NCBI GenBank assembly: GCA_964455935.1 | Contig: CAYVZU010000002.1 | Location: 28,511 to 92,510, forward strand | Direction: 5' to 3' | Source of the DNA: CAYVZU01 sp964455935 | GTDB lineage: Bacteria; Fibrobacterota; CAYVZU01 | Length of the DNA: 64,000 nucleotides | Shown: positions 26,992 through 35,248 of the stretch, in pieces | Position numbering within the stretch: the first letter of the stretch is position 1 | Layout of the letters: each line of letters begins with the position of its first letter | Notes under the pieces: generated by a model | What the model was told of the DNA's origin: nothing | Databases searched by the model: none | The model's input: the letters and a program-made list of their open reading frames with translations, nothing else | Position numbers and translations under genes: made by a program

Positions 26992-28254
26992 ATGATTATT
27001 GGAAACGGCTCTGCTCGGACTGCCCTCGATCAAAACGAAATTCAGCAGATCGTTATTAAAACTCTTGACTCAATCAACCTTCAAGGCAAAAGCGTATTGG
27101 CCATAATCCCCGATTCAACAAGGACTTGCCCAATTCAGTTAATGTTCAAGATTATATCCGAATCGCTGAAGGGAAAAGCGAAGAAGCTTGATTATCTCAT
27201 CGCTTTGGGCACGCATCCGCCCATGGACGAAAAAGCAATTGATAAACTGGTAGGCTGCACCAATCGAGAGCGCGAGCAGTACGGCGTCAGAGTCTTCAAT
27301 CACATGTGGAAAGATCCCAAGGCCCTGCGCAAAATAGGGACGATCACGGAAGAAGAGGTGGAGCAGGTAACATCAGGCTTGTTCCGGATGAAGGTGAGCG
27401 TTGAGATCAATGCCATGGTCAAGAACTATGACCAGATCCTCATCTGCGGACCGGTGTTCCCCCATGAGGTCGTGGGCATGTCCGGCGGGTACAAATACTT
27501 CTTCCCTGGTATTTGCGGCAGTGAATTTCTGAATTTTTTCCACTGGGTCGGCGCGATGATCACCAACCCCAGGATCATTGGAAACAAAAACACGCCGGTC
27601 CGCGACCTGATCAATCTCGCGGCCCGGTTCATCCAAGTTCCGGTTGCGGCCCTTTGTGTGGTCGTCCACCACCAAAAGCTGCATGGGCTGTATGCAGGCG
27701 ATGTCAATGAGGCCTGGTCAAAGGCCGCGGACCTGGCTGCGCAATTGGAAATGGTGGCCTTGGACCGGCCCTTTCAACGAGTGCTTTCCTGCGCACCCGA
27801 AATGTACGACGATCTCTGGACCGGCGGTAAGTGCATGTATAAAATGGAGAACGTGGTCGCCGACGGAGGAGAACTGATCATCTATGCTCCCCACATAACC
27901 GAAATCTCCTATACGCACGGCAAGGTCCTCGACGAGGTGGGATATCACGTGCGGGATTATTTCCGCAAACAGTGGGACCGCTTCCAGCATTTCCCCTGGG
28001 GCGTGCTGGCCCACTCGACCCATGTCCGCGGGATTGGAACCTTTGAAAACGGCCAAGAGCAGGGCCGTGTAACCGTGACTCTGGCAACGGGAATCCCGCC
28101 GGAACGTTGCAGGCAAGTGAACCTGGGCTATCTCGATCCGCAGTCCGTTCGCGTCGAAGAATGGGCGAACCGCGAATCCGAAGGCCTGCTGCTGGTCCGC
28201 AGGGCCGGGGAAGTCCTGTACCGACTCAAGAATCCGCCCGCGTGGGCAAAATAA
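26992..28254 (+). CDS. LarA-family nickel-pincer racemase/epimerase-like protein
   Basis: The 420-residue protein starts at ATG 26992 behind GGAAAGG. LarA (lactate racemase) landmarks are present: PDSTRTCP (DxTRxxP), H75 in GTHPP, H158 in FPHEVVG, K168 in SGGYKYFFPGICG and H184 in FFHW. The 10- and 16-residue spacings between the last three equal those of H174, K184 and H200 in the known enzyme. The cofactor-binding lysine and nickel-ligand histidine are therefore kept. Substrates of LarA homologues include lactate, malate and sugar acids. No larB, larC or larE is in the window. It is first in an operon with pdxB and gnd. Confidence 0.85.
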   Translation: MIIGNGSARTALDQNEIQQIVIKTLDSINLQGKSVLAIIPDSTRTCPIQLMFKIISESLKGKAKKLDYLIALGTHPPMDEKAIDKLVGCTNREREQYGVRVFNHMWKDPKALRKIGTITEEEVEQVTSGLFRMKVSVEINAMVKNYDQILICGPVFPHEVVGMSGGYKYFFPGICGSEFLNFFHWVGAMITNPRIIGNKNTPVRDLINLAARFIQVPVAALCVVVHHQKLHGLYAGDVNEAWSKAADLAAQLEMVALDRPFQRVLSCAPEMYDDLWTGGKCMYKMENVVADGGELIIYAPHITEISYTHGKVLDEVGYHVRDYFRKQWDRFQHFPWGVLAHSTHVRGIGTFENGQEQGRVTVTLATGIPPERCRQVNLGYLDPQSVRVEEWANRESEGLLLVRRAGEVLYRLKNPPAWAK

Positions 28255-28278
28255 GCCAACCTTGACCACAGGACCCAA

Positions 28279-29427
28279 ATGAGCCTTCGTATTGTCGCTG
28301 ACGAGAATATCCCCTGCGCGCAGGAAGCCTTTTCCTGTCTGGGTAATGTGCGCCTCATGCCCGGACGGGCCATCGACCCGGATGCCGTTTCGGATGCCGA
28401 CGCCTTGATCGTTCGGTCGATCACAAAAGTCAATCGCAGCCTTCTGGAAGGGTCTCCCGTCAAGTTCGTTGGCACGGCAACGATCGGATTCGACCACATC
28501 GATCTGAATTATCTGAACGAGCGCGGAATCGAATTTGCCAGTGCGCCCGGATCCAATGCCAATTCGGTTTCCGAGTATATTACCGCCTCTCTCCTGCTGC
28601 TTTCCGAGAAGCTGGGCAAGCCTTTGGCGGGTTCGAAAATTGCCATTGTGGGAGTGGGAAATGTGGGAACCCGGGTCCATGCGAAGGCCCAGGCCTTGGG
28701 TATGGAATGCCTGCTTAACGACCCTCCCAGGTACCGGGAGACCATCGACCCGAAATACCTTCTTTTGGGCGAGGCCATTTCTGACGCGGATTTTGTTACG
28801 CTTCATGTTCCCCTGCAGGAACAGGGACCCGACATGACGCTGTCCATGGCCGATTCCGGCTTCTTCGCATTTATGAAATCCGAATCGGTTTTTTTAAACA
28901 CCTCGCGCGGCCCTGTGACGGACGAACGAGAACTGGCCTTTGCCCTGGAGCGCGGCCATTTGTCCGCCGCGGTGCTCGATGTCTGGCGAAACGAACCGTC
29001 CATTGACCCCAACCTTGTTGGGCGCGCCTTTCTGGCCACGCCGCACATCGCCGGATATTCCTTTGATGGCAAAGTCAATGGCACGCGCATGATGTTCGAG
29101 TCGCTGGCGCGTTGGACAAGGACCGACGTCAAGCTTGATTTCAACCAACTTCTGCCTGAGCCTGAAGTGGGGTACCTGGATCTTTCGAAGGAAAAGGGCA
29201 ATGATGAGGCGATTCTGCGCAAAGCGGTTCTTTCCGTATACAACATCAAGGGCGATGATCAGCGACTGCGCCAGGCGGCCGCGGGTCCCGAAATTGGACA
29301 AGGGTTCGACCGCCTGCGAAAAGATTACCCGCGCAGACGGGAATTTCAGAATACGAAGCTTGCGCTGCCGGATCGAAAGGAATTGAGAGAAAAGGCAAAG
29401 GGAATAGGGTTCAACGTACATTCGTAG
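28279..29427 (+). CDS. pdxB: Erythronate-4-phosphate dehydrogenase
   Basis: The 382-residue protein opens with LRIVADENIPCAQEAF, the family hallmark, and continues with FVGTATIGFDHID, the NAD loop VGVGNVGT (about 122-129), LNTSRGPVTDE and the catalytic-histidine region ATPHIAGYS. Length equals that of E. coli PdxB, and the C-terminal dimerisation domain is present. It oxidises 4-phosphoerythronate in the DXP-dependent pyridoxal-phosphate pathway. It starts 24 bases after the LarA-like gene and ends 12 bases before gnd. Confidence 0.93.
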   Translation: MSLRIVADENIPCAQEAFSCLGNVRLMPGRAIDPDAVSDADALIVRSITKVNRSLLEGSPVKFVGTATIGFDHIDLNYLNERGIEFASAPGSNANSVSEYITASLLLLSEKLGKPLAGSKIAIVGVGNVGTRVHAKAQALGMECLLNDPPRYRETIDPKYLLLGEAISDADFVTLHVPLQEQGPDMTLSMADSGFFAFMKSESVFLNTSRGPVTDERELAFALERGHLSAAVLDVWRNEPSIDPNLVGRAFLATPHIAGYSFDGKVNGTRMMFESLARWTRTDVKLDFNQLLPEPEVGYLDLSKEKGNDEAILRKAVLSVYNIKGDDQRLRQAAAGPEIGQGFDRLRKDYPRRREFQNTKLALPDRKELREKAKGIGFNVHS

Positions 29428-29439
29428 GGAGGCGCGCAC

Positions 29440-30900
29440 ATGTCCCAACAGTCATCCGCCGACATTGGCTTGATCGGCCTTGCCGTAATGGGTCAGAATC
29501 TGGTCCTCAACATGAATGATCATGGATTTACCGTGGCGGTATTCAACCGCACGGTATCCAAGGTGGACGAGTTCCTTTCGAACGAAGCCAAGGGCACCAA
29601 AATTATCGGCGCCCACTCGATCCAAGAATTCGTATCGCTTCTTAAAAGACCCCGTCGGGTGTTTCTGCTGGTCAAAGCCGGACAGGCTGTGGACGACTTC
29701 ATCGAGCAGCTTCTGCCGCACCTGGAACAGGGTGATATCATCATCGACGGCGGCAACTCTCATTTCCCGGACACAATCCGCAGAACCAAGTATGTGGAAT
29801 CCAAAGGTCTGCTCTATATTGGAACCGGCGTATCGGGCGGCGAAGAGGGCGCGCGGCGTGGTCCTTCCATGATGCCCGGCGGCTCCCCCGCCGCGTGGCC
29901 GCACGTGAAGGAGATTTTTCAGGCTGTCTGCGCCAAGTCGGACAAAGGCGAGCCCTGCTGCGATTGGATGGGTGAAAATGGCGCCGGCCACTACGTGAAA
30001 ATGGTCCATAACGGCATCGAGTATGGCGACATGCAACTGATCTGCGAATGCTACCAGCTCATGAAAGAGGGTCTGGGCATGTCGAACAAGGAAATGCACG
30101 AGGTTTTTACCCAATGGAATGAAGGCGAACTGAAATCATACCTGGTCGAAATCACCCGCGACATCCTGGGCTTCAAAGACGAGAAAGGCAAGTTCGTTGT
30201 CGACTACATTCTCGACACCGCGGGCCAGAAAGGCACAGGCAAATGGACCAGCGTTTCGGCCCTGGACCTTGGCATTCCCATGACTATGGTGGCCGAGGCT
30301 GTGTTTGCGCGCTGCCTCTCGGCGATTAAGGATGAACGCGTCGCCGCCTCCACGGTTCTAAAAGGGCCCGGCAGAAAGTTCACGGGCGCCAAGAAGAAAG
30401 CGGTTGATGACATTCGCAAGGCCATGTACGCGTCGAAAATTGTCTCGTATGCCCAGGGGTTCATGCTTCTGCGCGAAGCCGCCAAGGAATACAAGTGGAG
30501 CCTTAATTACGGCGGAATTGCCCTGGTCTGGCGCGGCGGATGCATTATTCGAAGCGCCTTCCTTGGAAAGATTCGCGATGCTTTCGAGAAGGACCCCAAG
30601 CTTTCGAACCTGCTGCTCGACGGCTACTTCCGCAAGGTTGTCAAAGACTGCCTGCCTTCCTGGCGCAAGGTAGTGACGGACGCGGTGCAGCTTGGCGTGC
30701 CGGTTCCGGCCATGATCGCCTCGCTCTGCTTTTTTGACGGCTACCGCAGCAAACGACTCCCGGCAAACCTGCTTCAGGCTCAGCGCGACTACTTCGGCGC
30801 TCATACATACGAGCGAACGGATAAGCCGCGCGGTGAGTTTTATCATACGAACTGGACCGGCCGCGGCGGCCGCACATCGGCCAGCACCTACATGGCATAG
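29440..30900 (+). CDS. gnd: 6-phosphogluconate dehydrogenase, decarboxylating
   Basis: The 486-residue protein has NADP loop IGLAVMGQNL (residues 11-20), NRT at the 2'-phosphate site, the substrate segment GTGVSGGEEGARRGPSMMPGG, and the catalytic lysine/Asn region GAGHYVKMVHNGIEYGDM. It ends with FHTNWTGRGG, the NADP tail of the long form. It yields ribulose 5-phosphate, CO2 and NADPH in the oxidative pentose phosphate route. It is third gene of the larA-like/pdxB/gnd unit; no zwf or pgl is next to it. Confidence 0.97.
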   Translation: MSQQSSADIGLIGLAVMGQNLVLNMNDHGFTVAVFNRTVSKVDEFLSNEAKGTKIIGAHSIQEFVSLLKRPRRVFLLVKAGQAVDDFIEQLLPHLEQGDIIIDGGNSHFPDTIRRTKYVESKGLLYIGTGVSGGEEGARRGPSMMPGGSPAAWPHVKEIFQAVCAKSDKGEPCCDWMGENGAGHYVKMVHNGIEYGDMQLICECYQLMKEGLGMSNKEMHEVFTQWNEGELKSYLVEITRDILGFKDEKGKFVVDYILDTAGQKGTGKWTSVSALDLGIPMTMVAEAVFARCLSAIKDERVAASTVLKGPGRKFTGAKKKAVDDIRKAMYASKIVSYAQGFMLLREAAKEYKWSLNYGGIALVWRGGCIIRSAFLGKIRDAFEKDPKLSNLLLDGYFRKVVKDCLPSWRKVVTDAVQLGVPVPAMIASLCFFDGYRSKRLPANLLQAQRDYFGAHTYERTDKPRGEFYHTNWTGRGGRTSASTYMA

Positions 30901-31190
30901 ACCTTAACCTTACTTCATCGATTAGGAGAAACAGTTTTCAACAAAGCAGGTTTTTGGGCTGCAGGTATGCAGGCAGGAGCCCGCGGTGCTTGGAACTCTG
31001 GTTTTTTCGAAGCTTTCGACAAGTGTTATGGTGTGCACGGGAAAAGAACCCGTCTTCTTTCCAACCTGACCCAGAATCGAAGCGTCATTTTTTCCGATTA
31101 TTCCACACAAGAACGCGCCGGCAGGAAAGTGCAACTGCCACAGCCCCGTAGTAATTGATTTCGGCAAGTCCAAAACCTGCAGCCTTCTTC
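30901..31190. other. Gene-free stretch
   Basis: Separates convergent gnd and zupT. A short plus frame (30967-31158) exists but has no ribosome site of note and no family features. No clear terminator with a T-run was found. Confidence 0.35.
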
Positions 31191-32009
31191 TCAGAACAGC
31201 AGCAGGCTTCCCGCCATCACGGCCATCCCAACGATCAGGCCGTAGATCGAGAGATGGTGCTCGCCGTATTTCTGTGCGGAAGGCAAGAGTTCGTCCAACG
31301 AGATAAACACCATGATTCCGGCAACACCGGCCATCATACAGCCCGTCACGGCACCATTGAGCACGGTCCTTAAAGCAGCGAACCCAATAAGCGCGCCCAC
31401 CGGCTCGGCCAACCCGGACAGAAAAGAATAGGTAAAGGCCCGGCCACGGCTTCGCGTCGCATAGTAAATCGGCACGCTAACGGCGATCCCTTCGGGAATA
31501 TTGTGGAATGCAATCGCGATTGTGATCGAAATTCCCAGGGCCGGATTGGTCAAAGCGCTCGCGAAGGTCACCAGGCCCTCAGGGAAATTGTGAATGCCAA
31601 TGGCCAGAGCGGTGAAAAGGCCCATTCGAAGAAGACCTTGCTCCTTCCCCATCGTCCCGGGCGGAAATGCCATCTCCTCGACCCCCCGCATCTCGTGCGG
31701 ATTCTCGAACGAGGGAACAAGCCGATCGATGAGCGCCATCAACAGCATGCCGGCAAAGAACGCAACCGCGGTCGCCACTGCTCCGGGCTTTCCCCCAAAC
31801 GCCTCCACCAACGAATGCCGCGCAACCGTCAGAATCTCAACAAAGGACACATAGATCATGATCCCAGCGGAAAAACCAAGAGACACCGCCAGAAAACGAG
31901 TATTGGTGTGCCGGGCGAAGAAGGCAATTGTGCTGCCAATGCCCGTTGAAAGCCCCGCCACCAGAGTGAGAACAAAGGCAAACGCCACATTTCCGCTGGT
32001 CACATCCAT
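31191..32009 (-). CDS. zupT: ZIP-family zinc/divalent metal importer
   Basis: The 272-residue inner-membrane protein has about eight hydrophobic segments. The two metal-site motifs are HNFPEG (about residues 137-142) and HNIPEG (about 166-171), as in ZupT. A loop containing PHEMRG sits between the third and fourth segments. It imports zinc and, in known homologues, also iron, manganese or cobalt. It stands alone. Together with the CDF exporter and CopA it gives the window three metal transporters. Confidence 0.93.
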   Translation of the reverse strand: MDVTSGNVAFAFVLTLVAGLSTGIGSTIAFFARHTNTRFLAVSLGFSAGIMIYVSFVEILTVARHSLVEAFGGKPGAVATAVAFFAGMLLMALIDRLVPSFENPHEMRGVEEMAFPPGTMGKEQGLLRMGLFTALAIGIHNFPEGLVTFASALTNPALGISITIAIAFHNIPEGIAVSVPIYYATRSRGRAFTYSFLSGLAEPVGALIGFAALRTVLNGAVTGCMMAGVAGIMVFISLDELLPSAQKYGEHHLSIYGLIVGMAVMAGSLLLF

Positions 32010-32138
32010 AGGGCTCTCCGCCAGGAATTAGTGTTCTGCAAGTGAGTATTGTCAGTGAGATAATCTGGGCCGCTTATCCGCAGCGATGGAAGGACTCCCG
32101 CGTCGACGACAACTGGTTATGCTGCCCGCCAAACATGG

Positions 32139-33215
32139 TCATCTCCACTCCACGGGAACCACGCGGACCGGCCCCTTAAGGCCGGTTGTGCTCAAGTCTC
32201 TTGCTTCGCCCATCTTGAATTCCTTTTGTGTGCGAGCCAGGCATTCACTCGAAATCAGGATTTCCCGCGCGGCCGCGGCGTCACAGATGCGAGAAGCCAG
32301 ATTTACGCCATGTCCCAAAGCCGTATAATCGAGCCGGTCGGCCGAACCGATATTGCCTACAATCATCTTTCCGCTGTTGATCCCAATTCCCACGTCAAGG
32401 GCCGGCAGCCCAAGTTCCGCCCACAGTTTCGCCAGGCCGCAATGCGCCCGCTGCATCTCAATGGCCGTGCGCACCGCGCGCGCGGCATGATCGATCATGG
32501 CAAGCGGGGCGCCAAAAAGGACCATAAGCCCATCACCAATGAATTTATCCAGCGTGCCCTGATGTCGGTTGACAACCTCCATCATGGCCGAGAAAAAATC
32601 GTTAATCATCAGCCGTACCCGGGCCGGCTCGATTAGTTCGCTGGCGAGCGTAAACCCCCGCAAATCGGCAAACAGCACCGTGATCTCGCGCAGCTCCGCG
32701 GAAAAAGGATTGTGCTTTTGTTTCTTGAGCTGCTCGACCACCGAGGGCGCCACGTATCGCTTGAACAAGTCGTCGATCGACTGCTCCAGCGTATGATCCT
32801 CGAATAGAAACTGGGTTCTGTTCTCCACCTTCTGCACTTTGATGACGTACTGCAGAATGGAGCCGTTGGCGGGTTGTTCGAGTCGAATGAGCCGCTGGAT
32901 TTCATGCCTCACCTCTTCGACCTCGCGCGCCAGAAATTCCAGAATCTTTTCGCGGCCAAAGAGCGCGTCGAAATGGGACAATGGACGCCCCTGGTATTGC
33001 CTTCGATCGATGTTGAGCATGCGCGCAAAATGCGAGTTGATGTATTCAATTTGTCCTTGTGCATCGACAATGGCAATGCCGTCGCGGAGATCGACAATTG
33101 TGTTTTTCGCAAACGAGGCTTGGCGAAACGATTCCAGCTCACTCCGAAGCCGGATATTTTCGTCACGCAACTCCCGCATTCGGCCAAAGAAGGGCATTTT
33201 CATGGATTGGGTCAA
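32139..33215 (-). CDS. Class III adenylate/guanylate cyclase with PAS sensor
   Basis: The 358-residue soluble protein has an N-terminal coiled coil (about 10-35), a PAS domain (about 38-160) and a cyclase domain (about 180-350). The first metal aspartate is in TVLFADLRGFT, the second in FIGDGLMVLFG, and the GIGINSGKMIVGNIG and DYTALGHGVNLASRI segments complete the site. It should make cAMP (or cGMP) in response to a PAS-sensed signal. The start may be TTG at 33215 (AAGG eight bases upstream) or ATG at 33203. It diverges from trpS with only about 50 bases between. Confidence 0.9.
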   Translation of the reverse strand: MTQSMKMPFFGRMRELRDENIRLRSELESFRQASFAKNTIVDLRDGIAIVDAQGQIEYINSHFARMLNIDRRQYQGRPLSHFDALFGREKILEFLAREVEEVRHEIQRLIRLEQPANGSILQYVIKVQKVENRTQFLFEDHTLEQSIDDLFKRYVAPSVVEQLKKQKHNPFSAELREITVLFADLRGFTLASELIEPARVRLMINDFFSAMMEVVNRHQGTLDKFIGDGLMVLFGAPLAMIDHAARAVRTAIEMQRAHCGLAKLWAELGLPALDVGIGINSGKMIVGNIGSADRLDYTALGHGVNLASRICDAAAAREILISSECLARTQKEFKMGEARDLSTTGLKGPVRVVPVEWR

Positions 33216-33265
33216 AATATTACCTTGAAGGGTGCGAAATCGAGGTGCACCAAGAGGGAGGAATC

Positions 33266-34231
33266 GTGCGAATCCTATCGGGTATCCAACCGTCCGGCAG
33301 CCTGCATATCGGCAATTACTTCGGTATGATGCAGCCCATGATCGAGTCCCAAAGCCGGGGCGAGCTGTTCTGCTTCATTGCCAACCTTCACAGCCTTACG
33401 AGTATATTCGACGGCCAGCAGATGGCCCGCCAGACGGTGGAGGTCGCCATGGACTTTCTGGCCTTGGGAATGGACCCGGTCAAATCCTGCTTCTGGGTTC
33501 AGTCCGACGTGAAGGAAATCCTCGAACTGACCTGGTATCTCTCCAACGTTACGCCGGTGGGACTGCTGCAACGCTGCCATGCCTATAAAGACAAGGTCGA
33601 TAAGGGAATTGCGGCCAACAACGGGCTGTTCACCTACCCGGTGCTGATGGCGGCCGATATTCTTGCCTTTCATTCGAACGTTGTTCCCGTGGGCCAGGAC
33701 CAGAAGCAGCATGTCGAGGTGGCCCGGGATGTGGCGATTCGGTTCAATAATGTTTACGGCGATATTTTTACGATCCCCGAACCCGAAATCCGCAACGAGG
33801 TTGCCGTTGTGCCCGGGCTTGACGGCCAGAAGATGTCGAAGTCCTACGGCAACACAATCGAAATTTTTGCGCCCGAAAAAGAAGTCCGAAAAAAAATTAT
33901 GCGGATTGTAACGAACTCCACGCCGGTGCAACAACCCAAGGACCCGGACAAAGACAACGTTTTCCGGCTATACAGGTTGTTTTCGTCACAACAGGAAACC
34001 GAGGACATGGCGCAGCGCTATCGCAATGGCGGATATGGCTACGGCGAGGCAAAGAAAGCCCTGGCCGACAAAGTCACCGATTATTTCGCCCCCTATCGCG
34101 CCAAGCGCGAGGATCTGGCCCGGCATCCCGATGATGTGCGCGACATCCTGCGCAAAGGCGCCGAACGCGCGCGCCAAATCGCGGTCGCCACGACCGAGAA
34201 GGTCCGGCAGGCCGTGGGAATGAATTATTAG
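33266..34231 (+). CDS. trpS: Tryptophanyl-tRNA synthetase
   Basis: The 321-residue class-I synthetase starts at GTG 33266, five residues before the invariant SGIQPSG, with an AGGGAGGA ribosome site directly upstream. HIGN (residues 14-17) and KMSKS (189-193) are intact. It charges tRNA-Trp. The stop codon TAG (34229-34231) is formed by the first three bases of the family A repeat element, so the insertion touches the end of the gene without lengthening or shortening it noticeably against the usual 320-340 residues. Confidence 0.96.
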   Translation: MRILSGIQPSGSLHIGNYFGMMQPMIESQSRGELFCFIANLHSLTSIFDGQQMARQTVEVAMDFLALGMDPVKSCFWVQSDVKEILELTWYLSNVTPVGLLQRCHAYKDKVDKGIAANNGLFTYPVLMAADILAFHSNVVPVGQDQKQHVEVARDVAIRFNNVYGDIFTIPEPEIRNEVAVVPGLDGQKMSKSYGNTIEIFAPEKEVRKKIMRIVTNSTPVQQPKDPDKDNVFRLYRLFSSQQETEDMAQRYRNGGYGYGEAKKALADKVTDYFAPYRAKREDLARHPDDVRDILRKGAERARQIAVATTEKVRQAVGMNY

Positions 34232-34393
34232 AGCGCATCTCAAAAAGGCTTTCTGGCATCGCCCGGCTGCAAACGCCGCAAGTTTCGTTACACTCCATCG
34301 GTGTATCTCCTTTTGATACGCCTGCTTCGCGCGCCTTGCTTGCGTCGTTTTCGCACGGGCTTCGGCCCGCGCAATCCTTTTTGAGATGCGCTA
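34229..34393. repeat. MITE-like inverted-repeat element, family A copy 2
   Basis: A 165-bp element in the opposite orientation to the copy at 17983-18148. The ends pair as TAGAGCGCATCTCAAAAAGG and CCTTTTTGAGATGCGCTA. The inner hairpin (GTATCTCC/GATAC around 34302-34320) is kept. It overlaps the stop codon of trpS. Confidence 0.85.
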
Positions 34394-34442
34394 TAGGAGA
34401 GAACAGCACCCCAAGTATTGCCATTAATCCTTGCTTCAATAA

Positions 34443-34557
34443 GGTAGGCGCATTTCCTCGCTGCTTCCCTCAAGACAAATGCATCCTAAATTTGGGCAAA
34501 GCGCTTTCAACCATATAAGCACCTGCGAACCGCCTACCCCATTTAGGCGATTTTTTT
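34443..34557 (+). ncRNA. Candidate structured RNA ending in an intrinsic terminator
   Basis: GGTAGGCG (34443-34450) can pair with CGCCTACC (34531-34538), closing a region of about 80 bases that itself holds GCATTT/AAATGC and GCTT/AAGC pairings. The 3' strand of that closing stem also forms the terminator CGCCTA...TAGGCG followed by seven Ts (34531-34557). Two mutually exclusive pairings around a terminator resemble riboswitch or attenuator architecture. No known family recognised; no gene follows immediately, so a small stand-alone RNA is the alternative. Confidence 0.4.
34531..34557 (+). terminator. Intrinsic terminator
   Basis: Six-base stem CGCCTA/TAGGCG with a seven-base loop, directly followed by A and a run of seven Ts. 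Confidence 0.7.
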
Positions 34558-34782
34558 GGCAACCGCTTTAAAGGAATCGTAACTATTCAGCCTTCCGGCG
34601 CCAAACCCGGAGAGTTGTCATTTCGACAGCACTTCTGCGCATTGGGACCTAAGCAGTTTCCCTAATAAAAGGGATGTTGCCGAAGTGCTCCCCTTTCAGT
34701 AAACAGACAGGATAGGGGCGTGAATGGTTGCTCTGAAGGGATACATGTTCCTTGGATCTCCCAGAATGGTCGCTCTGAAGCA

Positions 34783-34811
34783 TTGATTCCACAGAGCCCT
34801 TAAGGTATTTT
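34783..34811 (+). promoter_or_regulatory. Promoter of the SRP RNA
   Basis: TTGATT (34783-34788), a 17-base spacer and TATTTT (34806-34811), positioned so that transcription would begin within a few bases of the predicted RNA 5' end at about 34816. Confidence 0.6.
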
Positions 34812-34815
34812 TTTT

Positions 34816-35050
<235 letters not shown>

Positions 35051-35070
35051 GTCTTCCGTGCTGTTTCTCG

Positions 35071-35096
35071 AAAAAGGGTGCACGGCCTTTTTTTTA
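35071..35096 (+). terminator. Intrinsic terminator after SRP RNA
   Basis: AAAAAGG and CCTTTTT pair across an eight-base loop, with a run of eight Ts on the 3' side. Confidence 0.65.
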
Positions 35097-35248
35097 AGTT
35101 TTGAGTTGGGAGTTGTGAGGTGGAAAATGCGATTCAGAGACCAATTTAGGCCAACACATAGCTCCATTCCCTTTGCATTCCGGCTTCTGACTTCTGATTT
35201 CCGGATTCCGGCTACTCACCACTCCCTATTCCCTACTCCCTACTAACT

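Larger units (their letters stand above)
34394..34782. other. Gene-free stretch between trpS/repeat and SRP RNA
   Basis: No coding sequence recognised. It contains the structured-RNA candidate (34443-34557), an inverted repeat AGCACTTC...GAAGTGCT (about 34627-34698), and a near-perfect 15-base direct repeat, ATGGTTGCTCTGAAG (near 34724) and ATGGTCGCTCTGAAG (near 34766). Confidence 0.5.

Noticed and set aside
34443..34557. 6S RNA or a tRNA-like gene
   Set aside because: No cloverleaf and no clear 6S-type central bubble could be drawn; kept only as an unassigned structured RNA candidate.
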